A DNA stretch of 64,000 bases from Leptasterias polaris (lineage: Eukaryota; Echinodermata; Asteroidea; Forcipulatida; Asteriidae), in contig JAZGTN010000162.1 of assembly GCA_037783415.1 (NCBI GenBank), positions 1,674,001 through 1,738,000 of the forward strand, given 5' to 3'. The position numbers and the translations under genes are program-made. Below, one piece after another: positions 22,394-33,451 of this stretch. The notes under the pieces were generated by a model. It was not told the DNA's origin and ran no database searches. It saw only the letters and a list, made by a program, of their open reading frames with translations. Within the stretch, counting starts at the first letter, position 1, and every line of letters begins with the position of its first letter.

Positions 22394-24490
22394 GAAGAAG
22401 ACTTTTACTTTTCAATTGAAACTTTATTGTCTAAACAATATTAAATCAATACAAACAACTTAAAAATGACAGTTTCAATTGAAAAGTACAGCAAAAACAA
22501 GAAAAAGCACAACATTAGAAACACAACATATGGGTTGAGCAAGAGACACAGCGAACACGCGACATGCGCATGAACTGCAGAGAAATTACAATTATTTGTT
22601 TAATCAAAGTAGCTACACCAGTCCCACGCGTGACCTTGCGTGCAATGGATGCGATAAGACCGGTCTTCCCAACACGAGGAACTTTCGGTAAGACCATAGT
22701 TTTCCTGCAAGACAACGACGTAAGGATTATGAAGAGTTACATCGACATAAGTCTCAGACGCTGATATTTTTAATTTCGCCTGAACACCCTGCGGTGTTCA
22801 GTGTTGCAATGCGAAGAGCCTTAAGAAATACAAGAAGACCGTTCATTTTATACGGGTGATGAGGGGTTTATCGGGGTCCAGTCTTTTAATGAGTATAGCC
22901 TAAGCCTCTGCTGCTGATGGCTGTTCCTCGAGGCTGTAGCCCCGGGATATTTGAAGTGAATTTACGTGCAATCGGGGACGCCCTTTTTGCTAGATTTAAA
23001 GGGCTTAAAAGGAATTTGACCATCTCAGTGTTATTTAGGGGGCCTTTGGAAACTTTTAAGTTACAAAATTCATTAAGGTCCTGATAATACTGGCTATTGT
23101 CTGAGTACACGGAATCAGGTTTACTCAGTTCTTTATCTCCTCCATCGGGGTGGATGGGGTGGGGATTGACTTTGGGAGGGGAGGGGTGAAGGGGAGGGGA
23201 GGGGTGAAGGGGAAGGGCGGGGAAAATGTGCGGGGTGGGGTAAAGGAGAGGGGCGGGTTGTTGGGGAGGGGTGGATTGTTGGGGCGGGAAGGGAAGACGA
23301 TGTACTGCTCTCAGTGGGGTGAGAACAGCAGTCACGTTTTTCGCAACGGGTTTGTTTTGTTTCTTTTGTGAAACAACCGTGATGGAGAACAGGGGAATAT
23401 TTTGACGGGAGGGGACCGGTGGGGACCGGTGGGACCAGAAGGTTGTGGGCATTGGGGTCTTATCCCCGGCTGTGCAAACTTCTTTGCTCGCGCTAATTGC
23501 GATGGGATGTTTGGAGACGGACTCACAGAAGATGGTTGCTTCGTGGTAACTGATGAGGGCTGTTTAGAGGTGGGAGAGGTTCGGCTGGCCAGTTCAGGGA
23601 CGGGTCGAAGAACTAGACAGGGTGGCTCTTATTGGGGTTTTGTTTGGTTTGGATTTTTTGGCAGGGTGTTTCGGGTCGGACTTGTTCCTGGAATGGTTGA
23701 AAACTGGGGCGGGGTCTAGAGGATTATCGTCCGAGTTGGGCTTGGTGTTTGATTGGGTGGGGCCTGTGTTCTTTTTGCAGGCTCTACTGAAATGGCCAAT
23801 TTCTAAAAGACACCACATGAGATAGTTAATCCCAGGGAAATGGGTCGGATCGGAGATATCATGATCAGTCTACAAACATCAGATATATTATCTGCAAGAA
23901 CGGAGTTGGGAATTTCTGGGTATACAATGCTAAAAACAATGGGGTTGCAGGTTTAACAAGGGGTGTTATTTCAATGTATTGGTTGTCGTGGTGAAAGCCT
24001 TGTAACACGGCTTCTTTCGCAAAGATTATAGGGATCTCATGTACACTGCTATGCGCCTATTGGAAATGCGTGAGGCCGAGACAGTGTGTGGACATATGCA
24101 TTTGGACAGAGATTTAAAGTAATTGTTTAGAGGAATTTCTTGACTTGTATGGAAAGCAACTCCGTTCTTGCGTGACATTGCATCACAGGGGTCGGAGGGC
24201 ACCCCAATTGTTCTCGCTTGACTAGCCATAGTGGCTAGCCATGGCAACCCCCATGGCAAAAACCAACAACGAAGTGAAAATCTCTCACCGAAAAAAACTC
24301 CAAAATGCAAAATACAAAATAATTAAAAACGAGACTAGAGCAATCTATAAAACAAAAGCAAAACACTGGTAGCAAAAATATGGACAGAGGGGGCCTAAAA
24401 CCCTTAAAATTAACAATAACAATTAGAGCTCGAGCGTGCAACACTTACCCTGCTTAAAGAAGAAGAAGAAGAAGACTTTGACTTTTCAAT
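22394..24490 (-). mobile_element. Internally deleted LINE with ORF1, flanked by 23 bp duplications
   Basis: Direct repeats at 22394-22416 and 24468-24490 (core GAAGAAGACTTT, then ACTTTTCAAT; one mismatch in 23) flank about 2.05 kb. On the minus strand this has about 0.23 kb of leader, a degenerate ORF1, the first codons of what looks like an endonuclease ORF2 (ALRIATLNT near 22800, then VVLQEN) and an AATAAA-containing 3' end. Reverse transcriptase is absent. The long target duplication and terminal position of the ORF pieces suggest a non-autonomous derivative copied by a full-length relative, comparable in layout to half-L1 elements. Confidence 0.55.
22886..24250 (-). pseudogene. Degenerate LINE ORF1 (gag-like) pseudogene
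   Basis: It begins near the ATG at about 24230 on the minus strand (MASQARTIGVPSDPCDAMSR, SLSKCICPHTVSASRISNRR). After several stops and frame changes it passes a zinc-knuckle remnant at about 23790 (EIGHFSRACKK, in which one expected cysteine is missing), then a proline- and serine-rich tail in frame at 22886-23452. LINE ORF1 proteins of this build bind RNA. Assignment rests on the knuckle remnant, the proline-rich tail and its position, so it is tentative. Confidence 0.45.
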
Positions 24491-25184
24491 GACATCTTTG
24501 TTTCAAAACGATTGAAGTCACCGATAATTGTTCACAACCGGATTATTACGTTGAAAACAATAAGCTGTGGAGCCGGGTACAAACATTCGGGGGTATCCCT
24601 CGCCAATTAGGTGAGGTGTCAAAGGAGCCAGACACTTTTTGGAAGTAGTTGGAACTTAACACTCTTAAGAAACTGTATGTTCTGTAAGCCGTAGAGTAAA
24701 TGCAATGGCAACGACCCAGTTTACTTCTTGCAAATTTTAATTGTGGTGTCACGGGGTCCATTCTGGGTTCTTGATTTCCTTTCCAACTTCATAGTCTGGC
24801 TGGACAGAACAGCACTGCAGTGCAAAATACCAGGCGATGATACGGTCCGACCATCAGAGCTTGCATTCGATTAGTTCTTCGGCGTGTCCAGACGGAATCA
24901 GTAGACGACCAATTTGTCACTAACCGTCATTACAACAAATCACACACGACGTTTTACAGCTATACAGGCGTAAATATTACTTTACGTCTAGGTACCATAT
25001 TCATTTTTGTTGCTTTATGCCTCATTATAAATTATGCAAACTTGCCTCGTTTTGATCAGCATGACGTTTGCCATGCAGCGTTGCCAAGTTCGTCAAGACG
25101 CTAGAGTTTTGATTTAGATTCGTAGATTTGCCCGTTCCTACGAGGAAGTCGATGTTGCGCCCTCTATCCGTGACCTTAAATGTA
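24491..25184. other. Non-coding gap
   Basis: No coding region, RNA gene or recognised repeat. The right outer arm begins at about 25185. Confidence 0.4.
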
Positions 25185-25231
25185 AACCACCAACGAATAA
25201 TTTATGCCAGTTATTCACATTGCTGACTCTG

Positions 25232-25457
25232 CACTGCAAAAACGGGGGTGTTGAAATTTACACGATAAGTGTTTTCGCATAGATACCCAGAGAGAATCAA
25301 ACTTAACCTCTAGGGTGTTAAAATAACACCAATGTAATTACAGAATTGTTGTTTTTTAACACTCGTTGGTGTAAACTTTGATTCATTTTTCGGTATTTAT
25401 ATTTGACAACACCTATAGGCCTATAGTGTCAACTTTAACAACCTGATTTTTGCAGTG
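25232..25457. mobile_element. CACTG-terminus MITE, right copy
   Basis: Starts CACTGCAAAAACGGGGGTGT and ends TTTTTGCAGTG. It is 226 bases long and is the inverted partner of 1797-2022. No target duplication is obvious. Confidence 0.6.
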
Positions 25458-26199
25458 TGTTATTAAAAACACATCGATTGTGTATTAAGAGGATATGAAG
25501 TGAAACACGCATGTATTGCAAGTATGTGTACATAATTAAAGAGTAAAACTTTACTTTCTCCGAATGCTCCAAGGAATTCACCGCACTAAATAAACTCCTA
25601 GAGCATAACTACGGACAGTTTCAAAACATGCAGCCTTGAAAACACATCTTTTCAAGGAATATTTTTCCTAATTCCAGGGAGATTTGGATTACTGCTTATT
25701 CTGCTGCTGTTGTTATGTTATGCAGCTCCCCATTGTCACCTTTTCTTGCTTGTGCACCACTGGAAGACATCCACAGAGAAACTTTATTTATTGGAGCAAG
25801 CGCCATGAGCACCTTCATGGATACCGCCGCTATAGAAGACGTCCTTATTATTATTTACTGTTAAATATAAAAAACACACAACAAATACATAATATTCTCA
25901 CAGTTTTTTACTGTAAATGGGAAACTATAAATATCCATTGACTCTTGAAATTGTATCCTCTGCTCGATTTGATATTGGGAGTCCCTGGGCCCGTCGAGTT
26001 ATTCCCCTTCCAAATAAGAGCACTGGTGTAATTTTCCAAATGTCCGAACATCAATTCTTGAAAAATGTCCCTTTATCTCTCGGCAAATAGGACCATTTAT
26101 TTCAGGGCCTATGTCATCTAAATTACCTCAAATTGGAAGTCAACAACCCCCATGTCACAACTGGACTTTTTTTTTACACTGTGTCCCTTTCAAATCTGT

Positions 26200-27090
26200 C
26201 TATTAAATAGAACATATTTGGAGGTCCTGCAAAATAGTAATGAGACCGAATCTGCTGTCTCTCTATTTAGTTGGGTGCAGCCCAACGTTGCAATCTCCCA
26301 CAGGCTGACCTCATAACAGTTTATTTACAATAGTTATGTCAGACCCACTCTGGAATATGCTTCTCCTGTTTGGTTCAGTGGTTTGCCCAAATCAAAAACA
26401 GAGTGCCTTGAGAGGTAAAAGAGAATGGCGCTTTGCATTATCCTTTCCACCGACGTCTGCTATTCTAAACCTTACAGTGAAACCTGCTGGAAACTTCAAA
26501 TTGAACCTGTTTTAGCAAGATTTGAAGAGCTCAGCCAGTACTTCGGAACCTCATTGATGAATTCCAGTAATTTGATTCATGCGAAGATAAATAATAATTT
26601 AATAATTTTAAGAAATTCCAGCTGTCGTCTATAAAATGGGGCACTAACCGTTACAAGACCATGCAGCACAATTTCATCATTGGTTACTCTCATAACAACT
26701 GTTTTTTATGATATAATTTTTTTGTAAATTTCTTTTATTGTTGCCCTTATGTTGGGTGCTGTTGCGAACGGCCTCGTGTTTGACTCTGTCTGTGACTTTT
26801 TTTTTCTTCTACCTAATCACATTGTTTTACTTTTCTTTTTCCTCCTTTTAATTTCTATTTATTATCAATTTAAAGCATGCTTCCCGATCTGTGTAGTGAG
26901 AGTAGTGGGCTATGTTAGTCTCTTTGTTTTTATTCCGGGTCATTTGCCCTTTTATTCGCTGTTTTATTTGTTCGTGTATGCATTTTGTCGTTCAATGCTT
27001 TTAAATTTGTTTTAAATTGTTAACTACCAATTTGTACATAAGAGACCATGAATCAGTAATTTTTACTGCGAGTGTCTTTTTATTCAGTAA
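26200..27090 (+). mobile_element. LINE 3' end remnant (right outer arm)
   Basis: The plus strand reads YVRPTLEYASPVWFSGLP at about 26333-26388, a C-terminal signature of CR1/jockey-type reverse transcriptases, then CLER, a stop, and further C-terminal residues to about 26580. A pyrimidine-rich 3' region follows, ending near ATTCAGTAATAATG. The frame is broken; it is a fossil. The inverted partner is at 1-830. Confidence 0.65.
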
Positions 27091-27465
27091 TAATGAAATA
27101 AATAGACTGTTAACATTGTGACGTAAAGCCGTTTGGTTCAGTATAAACTTGTCGTTAAGAGAATGGGTTTGCCCCGGTGTTTTCTGGTATGGTTGGCTGC
27201 ATAATAATAGTAAAATAAGCATACAAAGTATTTGATGCTAACCCCCCCTCCCACTTCAACTTCTCGTGACTTATCGTTTATTTATTGTTTCTGATAATAA
27301 AGCGAGACTGTTTTGTTTTTTAAAGTTTTTTTCCCATGCGGATGCGAATGTGAAGAGATATCGCACAGGAGAAGTCTCGAGAGATCAGAACGCTGTCGAA
27401 CACGGAGGTTGTGTTGAAATTACTCTCTACGTGTAGTGTACGGACCGGGCTGCATGGTGAACTGG
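27091..27465. other. SINE fragment and 3' flank of Kazal copy B
   Basis: 27165-27210 carries the CCCGGTGTTTTCTGGT word that also ends the SINE copy at 39480. 27300-27465 matches the region downstream of copy A (39885-40106, landmark GTGTAGTGTACGGACCGGGC). It is therefore probably shared 3' untranslated sequence of the duplicated gene. AATAAA on the minus strand at about 27275-27280 is a possible polyadenylation signal. Confidence 0.45.
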
Positions 27466-27645
27466 TTATGGGGTGGCTGGACACACTCCCCATCTGTGTA
27501 GCAATTCACATTCCAGATCGAGGTCTTGTTTGCTTATTGCACATAATAAGCACAGGTTATTGAATTCTCGACCTTCGGCGCAGACTTTGTGTTCACCCGC
27601 ACCATGGCAGTCATCCGTATCAACACCTACACAGAAAGTAGGTTC
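27466..27645 (-). CDS. Kazal-like protease inhibitor B, exon 3 (terminal)
   Basis: A minus-strand exon of 60 codons including the TAA stop, after the acceptor TTTATTTAAG. It encodes a cysteine-rich module with the Kazal spacing of the last four cysteines: KVC, nine residues, LCLLC, and a final GVC. It is about 65% similar to exon 3 of copy A at 40107-40274. It has one additional cysteine (LDLEC) compared with copy A and ends CPATP instead of CP. The product would be a small secreted serine protease inhibitor or a Kazal-fold protein of another role. No exon 1 was found, so the gene may be partial or have a distant first exon. Confidence 0.6.
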   Translation of the reverse strand, partial: EPTFCVGVDTDDCHGAGEHKVCAEGREFNNLCLLCAISKQDLDLECELLHRWGVCPATP

Positions 27646-27983
27646 CTTAAATAAAATATAAAAACAATCAACACATAAATAAATAAAACAAAACAAAAAC
27701 AAAACAAACCACACACACGGTGCATCAACAATAGGTTGTTGGCTGTTCTGGTAAATTAAAACCCTGTGTGTCACCATTTTTGTTTAAACACCATCGGACT
27801 GAGTGCATCGGTCACTTTTTGAGTGACCGTTTTTTAAATATTATTAGCGTTTAAAACATTTTGTGGTGAACACAATCACTTTTAGATTGCCCTAACCATT
27901 ATGTGTGGACCATATTGAATAAATAAAACAAATTCAAGCATTTTTTCTTTTAGATGTTTACTGTTCCTAATGCTAGTACTCAC

Positions 27984-28027
27984 CGTATACCGTTCACTTT
28001 CTGCGCTGGAGTCACCAATCAGGCAGA
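27984..28027 (-). CDS. Kazal-like protease inhibitor B, exon 2 (44 nt)
   Basis: A micro-exon between the acceptor TTTCTTTGCAG and the donor GTGAGT. It is the same length (44 nt) and phase as exon 2 of copy A (43008-43051) and encodes CLIGDSSAESERYT after the split valine codon. The second cysteine of copy A is a serine here. It joins in frame to exon 3 over a 338-base intron; copy A has 2.7 kb at this place because of repeat insertions. Confidence 0.55.
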
Positions 28028-29757
28028 CTGCAAAGAAAGAGAAAGACAGAGGGAGTGAATTAGGTTAAAATCGGTAAATACAGGTCAAACTCAAGTGGCG
28101 CAATCTTTGGGTTTGCCGTTTTTCTCGAAGACAGTCATACACCGAGAATTGACAACGTGAGTAGTTGCTGGTTTTAGCACATCACGTTGGAAAACACTCA
28201 AGCTTCCTGCTCCACGAAAAACTTCGAAATTTGGCCGTGCTGCGCTCCATTGAAAGAAGCGTCATTTACCCGACAAAGGGGTATATAGGCCCTACCGTAA
28301 GCACACAGGCTATAATCAAAGTTCTAAATTTGTATTCGTTATAATAGTACCGGTACATAATTCTGTAAAGTTATTTTTTTTCTTTTTCTTCATAGAGCGT
28401 TCTTTTAAATCGTTCAGTACTTGTTAGAAGAGTAAATGACTTCTCATCCTCTGATTTTCAACAAACACACCACAGACACACAAGGCCGGACGGCCACTTC
28501 AACCGATTTGAGCTGTCGACCCAAACCAACTGTCACCAGGGACACGTTGCCACCTACTCTTGGGGCTGGAACAGTGTTACCCCCTTCACAGTCCGATGTA
28601 GGCATCATCCACTTTATTAGTGCAAAACTTTCGAATTTGTATTTATAAATTACCCCATCCTTCCTGATAATTCCATTCCATCAATTCTAAAGATCAGCTA
28701 AGAAAAAACTCTTCCCAAATTGTTAGATAATCTTTTAATAGTTTTTTTTTTTTTGTCATAAAATTATAGTATTTTTTATGAAGTTCATTGAAATACCTGT
28801 AAGTAGCAAACGAAAAAGAAATTAAATTGATTGAATAAAATTTAGACGTTGTACGAGAGCTTGGTTGTTGGCTTGTTTTTACCACGTGAATATAACCCTA
28901 GTTTTGACGCAACGTTACTCCTGTCTCCTAGTCTGATTATTTGATAACTTAACGGCGTACGAACATATACTCTTATATTATTTTAAAAAAAAATAAAAAA
29001 ATCTATTTCCAGGTGACTTTAAGTGTGGTTTGGGTGCTTTGTTTAATTCCATACTATATTATTGGGAAGATAATTAAAGCTCTTACTTTCTACTTTTATG
29101 TTCTGGCTAAGTTAGTAACTTAGGCCTATCTCTTAGGTCCATATTTAAAATTGCGAGGATAAGGGGGAAGTCCGAGAAGAAAAACAAAAGAACAAAAGGA
29201 AGGAATAAGAGGAAAACAAGAAAAAGAACGTAAACAAGAACAAGATATTATAGGTGTTTGTTCAGGTACGATCGAGCCCCTGAACCGGACCCTGAATTTT
29301 AGGCAGTAGCCCACGACTATTAGCTTAGACTAATAGTTCATCATAACACAAGATTACAAACATTCCAAACGTACGTCTCCAAAGTATAGGTACTGGCCTG
29401 TCCTCAGGCTTGAACCCGCGGACCAGTATTCTTAAAAACCGTACCCTAAAAATCTTCAGAAATGTTGATATTCATTTTAAAATTTTACAACAATTATAAA
29501 CCGTTCTTTTATTAAAAGCGCATAACACACGGAGTCCCAAAGCGCTGTACAAAGTCAATTAAGAACAAACATACAAAATTAGACAGAGTTTAACAAATGA
29601 GTTTTGAGAAGGCTTTTAAATTGTTCCAGAGTTTTTTTTATGTTTTGGGGGAGTTTGTTCCAAAGAATGGGAGAAGACGTAACAAAGCACGCCGGCCGTA
29701 TGACTTTGTGGATGCCAACGAACAGGCAGGTAAAGATTGTGATTGTGTTTTATTCAG
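28028..29757. other. Upstream region of Kazal copy B; no exon 1 seen
   Basis: 28030-28170 matches intron 1 of copy A (43060-43175), so the duplication included intron sequence. No ATG exon with a phase-1 donor was found up to 29757. 29510-29650 contains an AAAGCGCTGTACAA word typical of the SINE family seen at 41385. Otherwise nothing recognised. Confidence 0.35.
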
Positions 29758-30488
29758 TCTTTAAGGGTCTATATAGACCATGTTACCTTTGTTTACAGAT
29801 ATAGTGACCTTATACATTCTAATGCATTTCCTGACAGGCAAGATAACACAGGCCATACGGGAAAATTTAATTTTTTGTGTCATAATTTTCACATGAGTTC
29901 AAGAGTTACAAAAGCAACAGCTGCACAGCTTTGAGATGTCCCTACTTTAATATCTTCATATCAAAAGTTGAGAAAAATCAGACAGTGCAATCTCCATAAA
30001 GCATAATATTTATTGTATTCTTCCATTGAGTTGCGTACAAACTGTGCCTGCAGGAAGTCCAGGCTCTGTGGCTCTTTTGTAAACGTGATGTCACAGGTAA
30101 CATGGTCTATATATGGTAATGACTTTGAAAATTAACGGCAATAAAAACTTACGTGGTGAGAAGTACAGCAGCTTTCGATAATATAAACCATTTTGAGAAT
30201 CTTTTTACTTTAAAGTAATGTGCTTATGGAAAAAATATCAGGTTTTATGCACCAAAATTTGAATCTAAGAAACGTTTCTGTAAGAAACGTTTCTCAGATT
30301 GGTAAGAAACGTTTCTCAGATTGTGTGTTCCAGTAGACAATACTCTTCCTGTGTAAATATAATCGCTCCGGCTTTTCGGCGATATCTAAAAACCGCGACT
30401 ACTCTTTTGAAGTGACATTTCACAAGATATCCAATTATGTAGGATTAAAACAATGGAACGGTTCGCTAAACCAAAGTTTGCCTTTAAT
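29758..30488. mobile_element. MITE family M1 copy 1, split by a TATAGACC MITE
   Basis: Outer ends read CTTTAAGGG at 29759 and the inverse of it, GCCTTTAATA, at about 30480. The body has GTAAGAAACGTTTCTCAGAT and CGGCGATATCTA words shared with 34282-34649 and 38094-38503. The second MITE at 29772-30111 is inserted close to the left end. Confidence 0.6.
29772..30111. mobile_element. TATAGACCATG MITE, copy 1
   Basis: 340 bases with a perfect 17 bp terminal inverted repeat TATAGACCATGTTACCT (29772-29788 and 30095-30111). A TA or TATA target is likely, suggesting a Tc1/mariner-type mobiliser. Related copies: 40545-40842 and, more diverged, 56052-56336. Confidence 0.7.
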
Positions 30489-31664
30489 AATCATAATGGA
30501 GCCTCGGTGAGTATAGGGGCATGCAGCGGGATAGGAACAATTCCGCAAGCTTGGTTCAATTGGTTAAGTCAAACTCTGTGATTTGCAAACATGATTTAAT
30601 TTGATATTTGTGAGTAATTTTCCGACGAGAAATAAAGAAATAAGAGTACAGCTCCGGTTTTTACCGCCTTTTAAGCTAATCATAATTATGCATGTTGTGG
30701 TGTACACAGCACGTATCTCCGATAATAGCCACAAACGTATGGAGTCATTGGTAATTTTTGGATAATTGTTATTAGTTGTACTTCATTGATGTGACTAATT
30801 TTACATCGGACAGTACAACATTATGCTATCGCTTGAGGGCGTCTTGACACATTGACTCTGTGCGTTTATTGCGACAACATTCGGTTGTTCGTTCCTCTAT
30901 GAATTTGATATGGGACATAATTAATTTAGCCAAATTTCCCCACCCATGAGGACAGAAGTGAATATCAACCCCAACACTGCCAAAAGAACAAATTCATTTG
31001 GAGTGACTGAGTCGTTTTTTTATCACGTAATAATAAACGCAACTTCCGGCTTCTTGCTCGGGCTATAATAGCTCGTACCTCCTACAGTCTTGTTTACCAA
31101 CTGCCCCCTTTGTGTCACCGGCCAGCTTGGCTTGATTTTACAAAGCACTAACTAAGATTTCGCCTAAAATTAGTTTTCAGTTTTACCAATGGTGATTTTT
31201 CTCGTGACCTCACACTTTACAGCAACTACGATTGATTTGCAGTGAGTTAAGATCAATATTAGCTCTTTGTTGTGAAATTGGCCCCCCGCCCACCAGGTCA
31301 TATGATTTACTGTAGATCATCATCGGAGAGTGTCAAGTGTTTGTATGGATACAGTTTGTGGACATAGTCTTGTGCAATGGAGCACAACTGGCATTTGTTA
31401 ATCGTTCATTGCTAAGAACTATTCAGACATGGTGTAGTACTCAAAATGTTGATTAGTTTTTCCCCTCCCCCAGTACTTTCGTGACATGCCTGCTGTCACT
31501 ATGCCCCAATCTTGCATCTCGCATCTCTCGTTAAATGTTAAACAATAATCTCCTGTTAATAGTTACATGGCGATTCGCAATTGGCGATTATATTTCAATA
31601 ATAATTCAACCAATCAGATAATGGAGACAAGGGGACAGTCAATGTCACATTTTGCTCACCAGCA
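30489..31664. other. Non-coding stretch with one MITE
   Basis: 31126-31293 is a copy of a hairpin-like repeat with ends TTTTACAAAGCAC and TTGTGAAATTGGCCCCC, related to 39189-39342 and 62223-62351. The remainder shows no gene. Confidence 0.4.
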
Positions 31665-32881
31665 TGCAGGTAGACTTGGTTCCAAGTGTATGTGATCGTG
31701 GTTTTTAGTCTACCTTATGGCCAATACAATTAGCGCCCTCTTGTGAATTAACCTCCGTCTTCAACCTACGATCACAGTGTGCGAGTTAAACCGCGTGATA
31801 GCTAGACTTGTTGACAAGTCGTTAATGTTTGTCGTGGTGTGTTGAGTCGCATGTGGTGTTGAAGCGTAACAAAGAATGCTCTCGCGAGATCACTGCTCTC
31901 GCGCGATCACTGCTCTCGCGCGAAGTTGCCGGCTGCCAACTCTTCGTCATTAACGACTTGTTTAAGACGAATGCTATATGTATTCATTTATTCAGGTACG
32001 CCCGCAGATATACATTACGGTTGCTGTAGAGACGATCATTGAGACGATTCTATTTTATCTGAGGGTAGTTTTATTAGTTATTGTAAATGTACTGAATGCT
32101 TGCGCTTGAGACATCTGTGGGTGTGTTTTCTGTGTGTTAACTCCTTCATTAGTTTAATAACTAAAGAAAAAATGTAAACTCAAAATGCATGATTATATAT
32201 TTGTTTAAGATGTGTGTTTTGCCTCATAAAAATAAATTATGCCTACCGTGAATAGTTACTGATCCGCTCCAGTCCTTTAACCCGATGTGTTCTACAGTGA
32301 TTGTGTGTATTAAACTTGCTAAAAGTCTCTGTACAGTATATAATATGAAAGTGTGTATAAACAACGGACACGGAAACCAGCCAACTCGCCCCCCTAGCAA
32401 AGTCTTAAGAGAGCAGTAATGTCGCGCAGAGCAGCCCTCATGGGATATTGCGAGACAGCCGTTCCACTATCACTGCGACAGACATTTAACGACTTGTCCA
32501 CAAGTCTACGTGATAGCAAACCTGCAGGGGAATTTTGTGTGGCTGATGCTGAGAAATAACCGTGATCTCAGACTTGAAATCAAGTCTAGCATGCAGGTGA
32601 CCTAGATGCTAGGGTGTATGTTTCATGAATACTCAAATCATGGCCAAAAGATGTGGGCGAGTCAAAGTGCCAAATGCATCAAGACCTTCGTAATTGGATT
32701 CAAAAGTTTGTGTAATACATAATTATCTTCTTAAGTAAATCGTGGTGCGATATCGCAACATCGGCAACTACGTTTACAAAACAAGCGTCTTGAATCGAGA
32801 CTACCCTCATAATGTAGGGCCTATTGGCTATCAGGTATACTAAAAGCCAAGATCACTGACTTGGAACCAAGTCTAGAGCAG
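31665..32881. mobile_element. 1.2 kb element with palindromic boxes and 8 bp duplication
   Basis: CACCAGCA occurs at 31657-31664 and 32882-32889, directly outside inverted ends with the core TAGACTTGGTTCCAAGT. Inside are further quasi-palindromes of the type AGACTTG-N4-CAAGTCT at about 31804, 32490 and 32572. No transposase frame is present. An 8 bp target duplication fits hAT-type mobilisation. A short CG-rich triplication (CTCTCGCGCGATCACTG) lies at about 31879-31925. Confidence 0.6.
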
Positions 32882-32889
32882 CACCAGCA

Positions 32890-33247
32890 CTGCACCATGG
32901 TGCATTCCCGGGGTAATGTAAATCTACTCCGGCTGATGGCGCAGATACAAAGCCGTGTATACAATGCATTTGACCTTGAAAATGGTTACATGAGGTGAAG
33001 TTCAAAAATGTCTGCTGAAGTAATCAGTTATCAACTGTTGTATGTTTATGATAGGGAGCTCGGCCAACACCCACAAGGGGATGTAGCATAGCGATTTCAA
33101 CACACATTTACTACATGTACACATAATGAGCCTGCGTTACACTCAAATTATAGATTATTGAAAAATACGGAAGCACTTTTTCGAGGGGAATCTTAGCTGT
33201 TTGTTATAAACCATCTCTTGTCCCTACTAGTACTAGCGGTGGTAGAA
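32890..33247. other. Upstream region of the MYND gene
   Basis: Presumed promoter and 5' untranslated region. No TATA box or other motif could be assigned with confidence. Confidence 0.3.
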
Positions 33248-33451
33248 ATGGACGTGCGTCGCGGACATTGTTGGCGTTGTGAAAATGTACTATTAGGGAA
33301 CATAGTATTACGTTGTAGGCATTGCAACATGGCTGAGTATTGTAGCGAGACATGCCGCCGTAGAGATGCATTCAGACACGTAGCCGTGGAGTGCCAGTTA
33401 TTTGGACCAAAGAAGTGCAGTAATTGTGGCAAGATTGGTGCTGTGAAAGAG
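33248..33451 (+). CDS. MYND/DUF4470 protein, exon 1
   Basis: 68 codons from ATG (context GAAATGG, good Kozak match) to the donor GAG|GTATATG. Residues 8-44 form a complete MYND zinc finger: CWRC, then CRHC, EYCSETC, and the H/C pair in RHVAVEC. Residues 51-54 (CSNC) start a second finger that stops at the splice site and is completed by exon 2. MYND fingers bind proline-rich peptides in partner proteins. Together with exon 2 (34882-36546) the product is 622 residues, nuclear or cytoplasmic, without signal peptide. The open frame that reads on to 33502 runs into the intron. Confidence 0.75.

Larger units (their letters stand above)
25185..27090. repeat. Right arm of the outer inverted repeat
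   Basis: Inverted, diverged copy of 1-2390. Order from left: TTTACATTT/GTAAACCACCAA word, CACTG MITE, the block around GGATATGAAGTGAAACACGC (25490-25510 against 1735-1760), the LINE 3' part. About 0.3 kb at 25570-25850 has no counterpart on the left side. Confidence 0.65.

Noticed and set aside
22564..22764. Plus-strand 66-codon frame
   Set aside because: Lies opposite the putative endonuclease start of the deleted LINE, and the codon pattern is not coding-like.
30095..30111. TATA-containing promoter at the MITE end
   Set aside because: The TATA is part of the perfect terminal inverted repeat of the MITE, with no gene start downstream.
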